DNA of 64,000 nt, from assembly GCA_933228895.1 (NCBI GenBank), contig OW121848.1, forward strand, positions 99,901,470 to 99,965,469. Reading direction: 5' to 3'. The notes under the pieces were generated by a model. The model made no database searches, was not told the DNA's origin, and saw only the letters and a list, made by a program, of their open reading frames with translations. Shown here one piece after another: positions 22,881-36,300 of the stretch. Positions within the stretch are counted from its first letter, which is position 1. Each line of letters opens with the position of its first letter. This DNA comes from Platycnemis pennipes (Eukaryota; Arthropoda; Insecta; Odonata; Platycnemididae). A program made the translations under genes and the position numbers.

Positions 22881-25800
22881 AACTTGTTGAATACAAAATA
22901 ACAGAGTACGTGTAATCTAGACTCAAGTTTTAATGATGAATTAATGATGATGTTTCATGTCCTTTTATTTATACCTACATTTGATTTTAATTTTTTGTTT
23001 CACCAGGGAATAGTAAAAATCTTAAATTTAAAATACGAAAAATTGCATTAAATATTTAAAATATTTTGAGAAGCCACGTCACAAATTTCTGCGTTAATAG
23101 GCTAAGATTAGAACTGCTCACTCTCCGTTATGTTTGAATTGAAATTATTAGCTGAAAACTTTTACTTTTCACGCTAATAATTTAAACTTTTTAACGTCAG
23201 TTTCGATTTTTTTTGTGGTTAACTGGATAGAAATTTTTTCCTTCCATGGATAAATTTTTCTTTAGCGGAATCAGCATAACCTACATGTACGTTTTAAGTG
23301 ACGTTAGGCAATTAAAGCTTCCTTCAAAATAAGAAATGTTTTTTTTTATTTAATTTTAATCTTTGCATTATAATTACATTGGTTTACATTCGATTGTACG
23401 ATATAGTTGAATACAGTTTAAATTGACAAAAGAAAAATAAACGAATAATATAGATTTACACTAAAAACATTTACACTTAAAAAAATTTACAAATAAAGTC
23501 CTGCTAAGCCTATGGCTTGCCAGAAGGTGCTCTTTTTTATACCGATTTTAATCAAATAAATTTTTATACAAACAACTAAGTAGAAAAGACATTAAAAACT
23601 CATGATGATATAGCTAAAACCGTCAGGAAACGTCTCTTTAATAAAATATAAAAGAAAACAGATTAAAAAACTTAAATGTAGGTAAATAAAAATGTTGTAC
23701 ATAAAAAACTAAAAGCATAATTTTACACAAGAACAATTTTTTATAACATTCATATTAAGTCATTATAGTTTAGATATTTGGTTCATTTTGTAAAATCAAA
23801 TTCACAACATTGTAATTAATTAAATTAATAAAATACCATACTGCCTCAAATTCATTTTTGTTTATACAACAATGGATTGTTTTGATGAAGGTGACCGTCC
23901 TTTCGTGACGGTCTCCAAATGTAAAGGTGCTATTAAGGCAGCATCTAATGTCATATCTTCCGCTAAAAGGAACCCTGCACCTTTCACGTGCTTGAGCTGT
24001 AAATAAGTAGCTGTACATACTCGCGCTTTCAGATTCAAGAGGCTTTTCATGAGATGGCTGCTCGGTCTGGTATTAGCTTTGTTTTACCCCTACTGTGTAT
24101 GCAGCCAGAAAGTATATCATCATTGAAAATGCCTAAGTTGAAGGCGGAGAGTAGAAAATTTCAAACATTTTTGCGTTGCTCCTCTGGGGATCATTATTTA
24201 CCTGAGGAATGAAGTAAGGAATACAGCCTGTGGTTTAAGAGTATCTCGTATCTGAGGTCGGCTTGGGCTGAATCTTCTGTCGAGTTAACAAAATACATTT
24301 AATTCTATCATTGCTATTAGTGATCACCGTAATGACTACGAGAACGGTATCATAAGGATCTCCTCTGGTTTAAGCTGGCGTGAAAGCTTACTTGGCGCGT
24401 TCACTGTGAAGGACCTCTCCTCATTACGGATAAAGTTATCTCAACGGTGAATTAGCTCACAAACATTTTCGTCGTTTATTGTTTATGTGAGTGAACATAT
24501 TGTACATGATATCCCATGGTACACAAGGCCTGATAACCATGAATGAACGATTTGAGCATGCTTTAAAGTTTTTTAGCCTATTTCAGAAAAGAAGAAACGA
24601 CAACTATAAATAATGATTTATTAATAATTAATAAAAAACATGATTAATAATTTATCTTTAAATATCGATAAATGTTGGAGAGAGAAACATGGTGATATAT
24701 TAAAAGAAATAATTAGCAAGGTGCATCGAGACAGCAAAACAATGTTTTTACTGACTTCTTGTTGCGTTTAAATAATTTCAAAAATAAGGGAATTTTTGCT
24801 GCAAAAATCACATACACGGTATACTTTCCTAACCTGAAAGAAAAATCAGGCACCAACAAGTACCATAAGATTGTAATTGGAATATTCCCATTTAATATAA
24901 AGTGAATAATTGAATGAATTTAGAAATATAATTAATACAATTAATGAATAATTAGAAATATAAACATAAAATGAACAATAATAATGGCTCTAGGTCTATT
25001 TTCTTTCCAAATAGTGTTTTACAATTTATTTAATAATTAAAAAGAAGTGGAAATTATTCATTTTCGGCATTTTTTATTGCCTTGAGTCAAGAACTAAGTA
25101 ATAATAAAGCAAAATCCATACCGATAATTGCCAAATGTTGTTAATTGCCTGTTTAGCCACCCGTCCGTCTGCGCGGCTTTTTTCCTACCCGGCCGAGGCC
25201 CAAAACTACGATTACCATTCCTGGCTCGATTCCTGGTGGCATTTATGAGTTAGCATTTATTTGAATCAGGCTTATGAATTCGAAAAGGTGCAGAGACTTT
25301 TTTGTACTCAGTTAAAGGCAAGAATAATAAATTCATTTCATTATTGCTTTATTCAACGAACAAAGCTTCAAGCACTCTTATTATTGCTGTCATTTAACAC
25401 TTTGCGACACAGACTTCTCTAAAATAAGTGTTTAATTCAATAATGCACTGCCTTTCCCGGTTCTTTTTCAAACGTTGCTGAGAACATTACCATTATCACC
25501 TGCGAATGAAAACAAAGATAATGTTTAAACATACAGTTCTTCCTAATGGATGCCGTACACTGCATTGTGATTTTGGAAATGATGTTAAAAGGTACTGCAG
25601 GCAACATCACAACTGATTCGTGAAGAAAAGCGGACCATATCATTCGGCATATGCATTTGGGTTAACTGCTGGAACTACTCATGGGTCAAGTCGTTTTTTC
25701 GCCTGGTAATACTAATAGTAGTAAGGTGCATGATGCAATTCACGGACAAAGACGCGAAAAACATTCACCAAAATGATGAAAATCATCAAGTGAAAAAGGA

Positions 25801-27340
25801 ATTGGGCTTCAAAAAATGTCAAATCAACAGTGAATCGTGCCGCTACTAATCAAACAAATGCCATGCATATAGCAAAATATGTCAAATTTGTACCAGCTTT
25901 TAGGAACACAAGTAAGTCCTAACGGAATAATATGTATTATTACATTCCTTAAATATCCTTTATGAAGGACGTTTATGTCGCTACCGCGTTAAATTTCGGC
26001 CATTAATGCAAATATGACCTCCATATTAAGTCGTAGACAATGAAGCATTTTGTGCAGCGAAGGCGGGAACTAAGCATTCACAAGCACCCTCATTCTGGTT
26101 TCATTTTCACCCGGAAGCTATCATTTGTACACTCCCTGCTGAAATTTTTAACCTACTTGATTTCCCGTAGCCTGAATAGGTCAGAAAACTATTCACATGT
26201 TTGTTAAGGCCCGAATTAATTTACTGACATTAGGTATGTTCTTATAATAGCAAAATTTGGATTAAGAATTCCAAAATATTATTCGAGTCAATGATAGCTG
26301 CAGTCCACAAGAAATGATTCATCCCTCTATGGAAAAATTCAAAAATACTTAATTTTGTCTGCTATCATAATTGTTCTCACCACCTCAACTGGTACTAATA
26401 TGAGATTAAATTCTGTTCAGCATAAATATGGGCCGATTTTTTGGGTGTGATGCATATCCATTGGTAATGATGCACCAGGAAAACGGACTGTGGATTTGGA
26501 GTATTTTGAAGCACCGTGGTTTAGTGAGCTACGCAAATTTTTAAGTGAAAGGTCCTGCAGTGAATATCATAAGCTCCACTCTTTTGTTCTAGCTTTGTAA
26601 ATTGCTGTATGCTCCTAATTTTACATATTACAGACGGCCATCTTATATTTAGTCGAAATAAATGGAAGTAAAGAATATAAATTATAATACGCATTAATAA
26701 TAGTAAGTCGTTCCATGTATAATTATGATTGTTGATTTCATTAAAAGATGTAGAAAATAGATAAAGTAGCATTACTAAAGCTTTGTACGGGATATTGTTT
26801 AAATTTGAGGGTTGATTAATGATTATTGTACTCTAAGATAGAGGGTGAGTCGCAAAGAAAGAGAAACTTACTGTAAAAGAAGACTCATGGACATTTGGGC
26901 ATTTCAGAACGTGAATATTAAATGACGTATGAGCGCATCGCTTTTATTTACGATAGAAACATTGTGTAGCGCATTCACACATTTTTTTAAAATGTGAACA
27001 AAAAATGTGTTTCTGATGTCTCCGTGACGATTGGTACCATAGAAAAGAGCGGATAATGGAGTTACTCCCTCAGAGGGAGATACCAAGCAAAATCAGTCAT
27101 CTATTGCATTTCAGCGTGCAAATATTTTGCCTAAAACATCAGAAAAATCTAAGGCACCAAAGGAAAAAATACGGAGTGCAAAGTAAGGAACGCGTCGCGA
27201 TAAAGCTATATGACCACGCGTTAAAGCACTGTTTGACCTTCCCAAACCAAAGTCTAAGGATAAGGAAGCTGTCATGCCCTTAAGAGGTTGATATATATCC
27301 CACCATGATGACGTGAATTAAGTAGATATCTGGGAGGAAA
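22881..27340. other. Spacer upstream of nhr-A, no gene seen
   Basis: This is very AT-rich DNA. It includes a possible LINE tail (about 23340-23550) matching 9470-9625 and an isolated B-box-like CTCGATTCCTGGTGGC near 25230. No open frame longer than about 85 codons shows a recognisable domain. Confidence 0.5.
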
Positions 27341-27344
27341 GAGG

Positions 27345-27352
27345 TATATATA
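27345..27352 (+). promoter_or_regulatory. TATA box of nhr-A
   Basis: TATATATA lies 81-88 nt before the nhr-A ATG. The surrounding promoter sequence differs from that of B, C and D. Confidence 0.45.
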
Positions 27353-27432
27353 CTTGAAAATTTACAAAGAAATTCATCTCACGCAAATTGAGTAAGAAAT
27401 CGTCGCATCACCGTACCCACGCGCGGAGGAAA

Positions 27433-30400
27433 ATGATCGCTCTCCTGGCCTTGGTGTTTGTGGCGGGGTCCGCGAGTGTGGTCCGCGGGGAGACGCCGAG
27501 GGTTCCGCCGCCGCCGGGAGGAGGAGAGAGCGCTTGCGTGGAGGGAACGGGAGGCGTGTTCACCCTCTCGGTGAACCGGCGGTGGAACGAGAGCAGCGGC
27601 GAGTGGCTGAGGACGTTCTCGGCGCGGAAGGTGGAGTCGGGGGCGAGGACGGAACGGGGGCTGCTGGAGCTGGAGGCTTCGCAGGGGAGCACGGAGTGCG
27701 ACGGAAAGAGAATCACGCACGTGCGGGTGCTGGTCAAAGGTGAGGTCTCTCACGCGTGAGTCTACGGAGTCAGTCCTTTCCACTCAGTTCACGCATGCTT
27801 CACTCGGGCATCCGAATGATTACATGACTCTAATGCGATCGGGACTAAGCAAAGAAATCCAAGGTTTCTGGTGAAGGGCCATCTAAAAATGTTACGTACA
27901 ATGATTGTCCACTTTTATGACCCCCCTCTCCTATTCTGTGACGCTTCGTAAAATTTTCCAAGTCCTCTCCCCTTCTAAAAGGACTTAACGCTGTAAATGA
28001 ATACACTCTTTTTATAAAAGAGGAAGCATGACTTTAATAATTCATAGCATGCTTGTTTAGCAATACTGCCATTTGTTCACAAATTAAAAAGTGCATCATT
28101 ATTTTTGAACAAGGAGCGAATAATTATTAATTAACAACGTTACTGAAGGCATGGACTCCGCCCTTGCTGGGGACAGAGTACCCCCGTTACATTTAAACTT
28201 GCGTAATTTATGGGCGGACTCTTATAAGTTGCGTAAAAATGAATTTAGCGGGGGTATACGATGCACTCTTTTAATGGTATATCTTTTCGCCTTTCACAAT
28301 CTTTATTACTCTTCGGCAAGTTCTAAGCCACCAATTGCACTCCCGTCATTAGAACCATTCATCATTTTGGCCCTCGCCAGCTGTGTTCACAAAGACCACT
28401 AATACTATGCGGCAGAGGAAATAATTTTTCACTCTTCTTCAAAGGATATTTTCAGCGTTCTAAGCATTCACTTCCCCCTTTCACACTGGACCCATTGTAG
28501 AGGAAAATACTTATTTAATTAATAAAGATCTCTGTCAATCTCTGCCAAAATTATGTGGGCATGTATTTTTTCGGACGGGTGTCTATTTTAGGCGATATCT
28601 TGAAGGCGAGTTAACTATCTCTTATACTTATAAAGCATTCACTTTTCAAGACTCTATTATTATTTTATAATTATACTTATATACATACTTATAAAGCATT
28701 CAATTTTTAAGACTCTATTAATATTTTAAGTAAGTGTTTCTGTGTGTTATGATTGTTCGTAATTGCAGAGGTGCCAGGAAATGCTTCAGCAGATTCCAAG
28801 GAGGATGATCGATTATTATTTCATCCCAGGCACGGGAAAAATGTTGTTCTCATGAATGAGGGTCGCACAGCACAGAAGTTAGAGTAAGTTAGCAGATTTA
28901 AACGATATAATTATATGTAAAATGGCGAGAAAATAAAATGTATTTCTTTAAAAAATAAATATTCAAATATATCTGAACTAGTTATGCTCATGCCGTAACT
29001 GTATTAACCAGCCTCAGATAACTAAGGCCATATAATGGCCTTTGAATTGTCAGAAATATAATGGCGGTTAATACTTCTGAATTGAGTAAAAAGTAGTTTA
29101 ATTTTATCATTGTATTAAAATGTAACTTTTAAAATTTATTTCTTGTTTAGTATCATTGTTGTAGGCGCTACATTTTGTGATAATTGTAGTAACAATAATA
29201 TTAGAAATGGCAAAAAATAATCCATCTTCTAGTCTAGGCAGGCACCTACGGACACTGGTTTAGTACCTGACATTAAACGAGGGTAGGCTAAAAAGTAATG
29301 CACACTATTTTGTCGAACACGAATGAAATGACCTATAGAAGATCGCTTAGTGGAATTTGGAAGTAACTTTCCCCCTCTATACACATGCGCAGTTTGAAGG
29401 CGTGGCGTTTACCCTGTGTAGTTTGAGTAGCGGAAGTATGGAGACGTGTTCTATGTCTATGTAAACGCGAGTGAAACAGCGTGCTGCTCTCGAATTTTTA
29501 ACTGGTGAAAAAGCGACTACTACTAATAGTCATCGTCATTTAAAGGCTGTTTATAGTGTGTCCCGCCAATATTCATACATTGCGGTTTGGACACATTTAC
29601 CTCCAACCCTCATTTCTCATTTTCCTCTATTGGTGTTGAGTCATATGTTGTAGATTGTTGTACTCTTGTGCTAATACTCTTGTGCTGTAAGTGATAGTCT
29701 GCAAAGCTGATCGTAAAAGAAGTTTGGTGTCAAATTCTATTCCAAAATTTCATTATTTCCGTTTAAGTAGGTATTAACATTTCTCGTCAAGAGACTCCTA
29801 CAATTCCGTTTGTGGAATGCTATCATATGCTTTTGTCAGTTCCCTGCATAACAGTTACACTTCCTGATTTTATGCTGCCATTTTCTTTGTTATTTGTGTT
29901 AGACAGAAGAGGTGATCTAGGGTCGATATTCCAGTCCGAAATCCAGCCTGATCCTCTTCCTCCTTATCCGCATAATCATTTTCTGATTTCCCTGAATGAG
30001 CGTTCCAAATATTCTACTGATAGTTCCAGTTACTGAAATGCCTCTGTAGTGTCTTAGGGTTTCTTATATTCCTTTTTTGTGAATTTTTGTAATTTTCCCC
30101 ATACTTTTTTCTCTTCTGGCATATTTCTCCATTTAGGCCTTTGTGGAAGAGGTTAGCCAAATGTGCGTATTTTATTAACTAAGCATGAGTGTTTCTCTGA
30201 TCGACGCCTCCTATTTTTTACAGTCGTGTCTCCCATTTTTTACAGCAGGTGTGTTAATCTATATCTCTTCTTACTCTTACAGAATGTAATTGATGAGTTA
30301 TGGAAGAGTAAATTGTGTTCTGCTCACTGCAAGTATATCTTCTAAGTATTGCTCCTCCTTCTTATTTTCTGTTCTCAAAGATTTCAGTAGCCTCCAGCTT

Positions 30401-33400
30401 TCTCGCATTTTTTCCTGATACGTAAGAATTTATGTTTTCGCAGTTTTTCTCCCATGCTTCGTTCTTTTTTGTAAACTATCTTTCGTAATTTAACTTGGTT
30501 TGCCATACATTTTATTTATTATCCATTCAATTTGCTATACAAGAAGATTCAGTACCTTTATCTTTTCTTTTCGATAGTGCGAATTATTTCTTCATCTTCT
30601 TACTACCATTAAGGCTTTCCTTCATTTAGGTTACTGCAAGAGCGTACCCTCCTTTGTCAGATTCGTGAATGGAGGTCTTAATGTTCCTACAGTGTTCTTC
30701 CTTGTTGTTGATTCTTGGCTCTCCTTGTTTTTAGTCCAATTTTCTTTTGCATATTCATTTTGTGCATTCGTTTCCTAATCTATTCAATTAATATTTCCGA
30801 CGCTTTACTTCGTTTTCTTCTTCTCAATTGGCAGAAATATCATCTTAATTTTAACAAATGAGAATATTTTAGCTTCTTATAAAGACAGTAAACCTTTACT
30901 CTGACCCTGCTAATTATTATTCAATGCACAGACATCGATTATTGTTATTTATACACTGAACATTGACAAATTCACTTTGATAAGTCGTTCACTTATTGTA
31001 TTTCATGTTGATACATAACCTCTCAATGATTTTTCAATAGTATTGAACCCTCTTTTGTCCTCTTTTATCTTTGAGAACTCCACTATAGAAGTGGAGTGGT
31101 CGTAATGCACTTAGATTTTTGAGCCATGACCTATTTGTTACCTTCAGTACAGAAACGTCCTCTTTGCACTTACATGTTTCCTCTATCACTTCTGCAATAT
31201 TTCGGGAGATACCTTGTATATTTCAGGACCAAAACATCGTAGTCCGTTATGCTGTATTTTTGGTTCCCTTATGTTCCATGGATTCGGACGCTAATTAGCT
31301 TTTTTAATATTCCTCTTTTTTTCCAAAGCACCAAGCTTATGGCTTTATGCCTACACACGGAGGGTCAGGGTATTATATCCGATTCGCGTTCTACTTGACG
31401 GGCTGCTTTCTCTACGCGTTAGGTTAGCCATTGTATTAAGGGGATACCCTTATTTTTGAGATAGGTTAAATTGATTAACTGAGAGGTTACGAACATTACA
31501 TCATAATCGATATTAAAATAGGACGGATATGAATTTATAGATGTTTGGTATAGATTAAGGTTATGGTATAATTCTTAAGGACATAAAATCTGTTATTAGA
31601 TTTATTAATTATTATTAATTTGGGATTTGAGTTTGATATACTTTTAAATAGGGAAAGCCTGAAGTGGATATGAATTGATTCATTTTTTCAATTGATAAAG
31701 ATTACTCTTTTCTTATAGCTTGGATGACAATTTGAATGCCGTGGTTTTCACTCATCGTCCTTTGAGAAACAATGAATTGTTCGAGGTGCGGCTGGACAAG
31801 AGAATTGTGAAAACTAATCACTGCTTCGCGCTGGGTGTGATGACTCATTCTCCTGATGTAGTAGAAATAAAATCGGCGATGTTTCAGCATAAGTAAGTAA
31901 TAACGCCTACGTTACGGTAAATTACACCTGAAGAAATGCTGGAGGAATATATGATATACCTACCCAGAAATGCCTACGACTATGAGCCTCACGGACATTT
32001 TTCTCGTATTCCTATATGAATTCAAAATAATTTTGATTTTACTCAGCGTCATGTGCTCTATGCATTTCATTTTTATTAGCCACAGTACCTTTTGAAAGAC
32101 ATACAGAGTCGAACGAAGATCAGATTTTTTTATGTCATATGATTAGATCAATTATTTCAAACATATTAATTTCAAATTATAAAGAATGATCCCATTCAAG
32201 TATAACTGACGAAGTTATCGCTGAATTGCAAATCTTGATTTCAACAAGGTTTTATAAATTGAAAAAAAATAGATTTTCACATTAGATTGATACTCATATT
32301 TTGTTCACGCTGTTTGCAATTTACATATTAAGATGTAAGCAAGCATGATGTAAGTTTAACTATGAACTTTATTAATGCCCAATGACCTTACGAGATTTTG
32401 ACATATTTAAGATGCTTTGTACTAGTCTTTTTAATTAGATGGTCGCCATTCATAGTCTATCATTAACTAAGTAAGGCACATATTCTATAAATAATGCTAA
32501 TATTATTAGTTATTTCATAATTGTATACATTTTTGTGAATAAGGTTGTATTTAAAAAAATATAATATGAGGTATGAAAAGAAAACTTATATAGTGACCTT
32601 TATTTTTAGGAATGGAACATGGATGTATCATAACAATGCCATTTATGGTGACAGTAAGGAACTGTCTAAATATGGACAAGATTTAAACAAAATACAGGTA
32701 AGGAAACTTAGATAATACTTTGGGATACAAATCCAATGACAAAGTTTAAGCTGTCTTAGTCAGTGATTCATCTGCCGACGTTTTGAAGACTAAATTAGTT
32801 ACCGTCGTACGGAACAGCGAATTTTCCCTTGCGTAGTTCAACGCAGTAGAAGAAGACTGCATGTATTTCCAAAGAAAAAATGCTGCCACGCATCAGGATA
32901 TTAAATATTTCAACGATTAATTCTATTTATATTTCGATAATCAACAATCAGCACCATTATGAATGGAAACAAGATGAAATCATTTTTTAGACGCCTCCTT
33001 GGTAGTTAGGTAAGAATTAATTCTACCTCTTGTGCCCCGCATAATTCTAGTTTGAACTAGAAGAGAGTATTACATGCGAAGAACTCAAGTTCACTCAGTG
33101 AATTAAAAAGAGTTATAATTGATGCGAATGTTATTGAGGCAACACGGGGATTTTTTGGTTTTCCAAATGCTTGTCTGGTTTAATGTCACTCCTTGCCCTG
33201 GAGTACTTTGTCGATGGGAACTCCGATATAATATCGTATTTTTGAGGGGTCAGTTTAACGTCCAGGTAAGCAATATATTATCAGTTAGAAAAAGTTTTCA
33301 ATGCACAATGAGTAGCAACATGTAGCCAGCGATGATTTTTCGGAGACCAACAACACTGGATTTATCATAGCTCTTAAATTATAAATAATAATCCCTAATA

Positions 33401-33992
33401 CGCTTTGAATGAACAGCATAATTTCAGATGTCCTAATTAAACGTCCATGCGTTTTAATTTGGGTGAATGTCGCTGGAAATAGTGATAATGTAAGTATACA
33501 CCTTTAATTTAATAGGCGATAAAAGTCCAAAACATGAAACAGGTTTATCAACAATATTAGGTAGTGCCTTAGTCATTTAGGATGTGAATAGATATTACAG
33601 TAATTTAGCCAAGAGTGAATGACTAAGAGATGGTAAAAAAATTTACAGGAAAAGTAGCATCATACTTTCAAAACATATTCAATCATAACATACTACATTA
33701 TTAACATATTATAGGCTGTAACATACTGGAAGGGTAGGCTGATGTGAATATTGCTTTATTGTATTTCTTGTAAGGGATGTATATTATTTGTTCTTGTCGA
33801 TACTAACTTCTGCGTGGTTCTATTGTCAAACAGGCACGTGATCGATTGGGTGTGATGCGACGAGAAGACGGAAGCATTCACTTTTTCATGAACGGCGTGG
33901 ACTTGGGACGTGCGGTGGCCAACGTTCCAGGGCCAGTGCACGGAATATTCGAAGTATGGTACGATGCAGTAAGAGGGACCATTGTGTATTGA
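27433..33992 (+). CDS. nhr-A: secreted NHR-domain protein
   Basis: The exons are 27433-27739, 28769-28883, 31719-31892, 32610-32697 and 33834-33992. They join in phases 1, 2, 2, 0 to 280 residues, with all introns GT-AG. Residues 1-19 are a signal peptide. Residues 20-34 are Pro/Gly-rich (VPPPPGGG). Residues 35-89 form a two-cysteine module with the sequon NESS (52-55). A second possible sequon, NAS, lies at 107-109. The NHR spans about 117-280, with RLLFHPRHGKNVVLMN, THRPLRNNELFEVRLDK, CFALGVMTHSPDVV, NGTWMYHNN, IHFFMNGVDLGRAVANVP and the end EVWYDAVRGTIVY. In canonical NHRs the last strand reads D/ELYG, so WYDA is a derived feature. Intron 2 (2.8 kb) carries mariner and LINE fragments. A polyadenylation signal lies at 34258-34263. 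Confidence 0.92.
28622..28740. repeat. Short direct repeat in intron 1 of nhr-A
   Basis: CTTATAAAGCATTCA-TTTT-AAGACTCTATTA occurs twice about 60 bp apart, just before exon 2. nhr-B keeps a diverged single form. Confidence 0.6.
29279..29600 (+). mobile_element. 5' fragment of a mariner-type element
   Basis: GGTAGGCTAAAAAGTAATGC resembles a mariner terminal repeat. About 190 nt further on, a frame reads VKQRAALEFLTGEK and HRHLKAVY, matching the N-terminal helix-turn-helix of mariner transposases. The match ends soon after and no right terminal repeat was found. It sits in intron 2 of nhr-A. Confidence 0.6.
29780..30180 (-). pseudogene. Reverse-transcriptase fragment of a non-LTR retrotransposon
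   Basis: Minus-strand pieces in different frames give HYRGISVTGTISRIFGTLI, then EDQAGFRTGISTLDHLF, then KAYDSIPQTEL. These three blocks occur in this order in LINE reverse transcriptases. Frameshifts and stops separate them. The remnant may extend to about 31370, but I recognise no motif there. It lies in intron 2 of nhr-A. Confidence 0.7.
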
Positions 33993-36300
33993 TGTGCATT
34001 TGAAAAATATTAACGAACAATTAATAACTTTTCCTCGACCATGTTGCCATATATCGATACAGTATGCCCATAAGATCGTCAAATATTGTAACTTTGTATC
34101 CTTGGTTTACGAATGTTAGCGTAAGTCCTGATTATAACATATCCTTATGAAATTTTCCACGTAATTGTGAACATTTTTTTATTGTTTAGTCTCGTTGTTT
34201 TTCAGTGTGTGAGCAATAATATTGTTTTATCGTTGTACATACTACAGCATGTAGCTGAATAAATTTTATCATTTTCAATTATTTCATTTTTCCTTTTCTG
34301 TAATCTACTGACATACTTGGGAAACGAGCATGCTCATTTCTATGCAATAAATTAACTACAGCAATGAAAGATGTTTACTTTTCCATGATAGACATAATCT
34401 TTTTCACCAATTTGAAAGTATCCCGTGGAGATAATGACCCTTTTGGTGATGATCGTTACTGAATTTCATTGTATTTAGCAGATCCCCGATACCTTAAGGT
34501 TCCGCCCTTATGAGTTTCATCTAATGGCTTCAGTTTTTCGTCGTCTACGATCATAAAGTAAGTTTCCATTACATCGAATAAAAACTTTGCCGTGCGCGAA
34601 TACAGGCCTATAAAAACTACAGCGAAACTAAACTGAATTCCTAAGCATACCTAACAAAAAATGCCATCTCATGTTGTGAGTTAAGAGTGACTTAGGTTCT
34701 TTAGTCCATTAATGATCGTAAAAGGGTAAAAACGCGAAATTGAGAGTTAATTGTCTCAGCATCTCGGTATGATTGGCGTGGTCAACATTATTGTGGGAAA
34801 AAAGAACCGATTAATGAATATGAGGGGGTTTGTTTGGCGGGAATCTGAAAAAACGGCCTACAGCTTCCTAAAGGTAAATAAATAAGTTACCAACCATTAA
34901 GTTACTATTTACAGACGGAAAATCCTACATATCTTGTAACCATGATCAAGAATAAGAAAACCATAGCTGAAATTAAAAGGAAAAAATTACTCTGTAATCC
35001 TGACAAAATCTAACAGTTACATTGTGTTATTATTTAAACACTATTTCACCGTTACTATTGACCTCAAAACATGCAGGCAGAATGCGGGAATGAAAAGTAG
35101 ATCTGATATCGGAATCAGATATTGTGCAGCAAGGGTAGCTTGGCCTGTTAGGTGCCAAGATACGTTAAGCAGAGTATCCAAATTAAGCAGATTAAAAATG
35201 CAAGTAAAGATAATTTGATTTTATCTACGTTACCTTATACCTGCAAGCCACCAATTGGGCATTTTGCAGGAGTTGGGGGATCACAAGTCGCCAAGTTTAC
35301 TTTTAGCTGAGAGAAATTCTTTGGTAATTATTTAACCCAATCAGTATCGTAGTATGATGCGTATGGTGTCGTAAATAATTATATTACATTTGAACACGAT
35401 TACTGTACTTAAGACGAAAGATTTCTTGCATCGTTCTGTCCACCAGTTCATCTCCCTGAAGTTGTCTATTTCCTATCTAATTTTCCGTAGATTATTTCAT
35501 ATGTGAATCCGAATTATTTCAGAATTTCTTTTCAAATATATCAATTGACCTATGATTGGACCCGAGTATTGGGTTCACTTATTTCCATGCCCTAATAATC
35601 GTCAACGACCCTCGGACTTCGATTATATTAAAAAATCATGAACAGTCTTTCATATTGTTGATAAAAATAAAATTGGACAGATGATGTCGATACGGGTGCG
35701 CGAATCTTAATTAAACGATGAAACGAATGAACCTAACGAGATCATAACCTTTGTATGAAGTATATGGAAGCGTTATATGCCTCAGAATATACTAAGGTAT
35801 TGTCGCTTCGTCACCGAGGTCATCTCCTAGAGCCACCACGAGGCATGACTGAATATGGGAATGAAATACTATATATAATATTCCGAATTCCATATCCTGA
35901 ACATACTGCACTCGTGCCCAAGCGCGGAGGAAAATGATCGCTCTCCTGGCCTTGGTGTTTGTGGCGGGGTCCGCGAGTGTGGTCCGCGGGGAGACGCCGA
36001 GGGTTCCGCCGCCGCCGGGAGGAGGAGAGAGCGCTTGCGTGGAGGGAACGGGAGGCGTGTTCACCCTCTCGGTGAACCGGCGGTGGAACGAGAGCAGCGG
36101 CGAGTGGCTGAGGACGTTCTCGGCGCGGAAGGTGGAGTCGGGGGCGAGGACGGAACGGGGGCTGCTGGAGCTGGAGGCTTCGCAGGGGAGCACGGAGTGC
36201 GACGGAAAGAGAATCACGCACGTGCGGGTGCTGGTCAAAGGTGAGGTCTCTCACGCGTGAGTCTACGGAGTCAGTCCTTTCCACTCAGTTCACGCTTGAT
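33319..36300 (+). repeat. Tandem segmental duplication, left copy
   Basis: This segment runs from intron 4 of nhr-A through its exon 5 and the spacer to exon 1 of nhr-B. It is nearly identical to 37806-40871, which runs from intron 4 of nhr-B through exon 5 and the spacer to exon 1 of nhr-C. The offset rises from about 4488 to 4631 bp because the right copy has roughly 135-140 extra bases near 39330-39470. Confidence 0.9.
35870..35877 (+). promoter_or_regulatory. TATA box of nhr-B
   Basis: TATATATA lies 57-64 nt before the ATG, within the duplicated segment shared with nhr-C. Confidence 0.45.
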
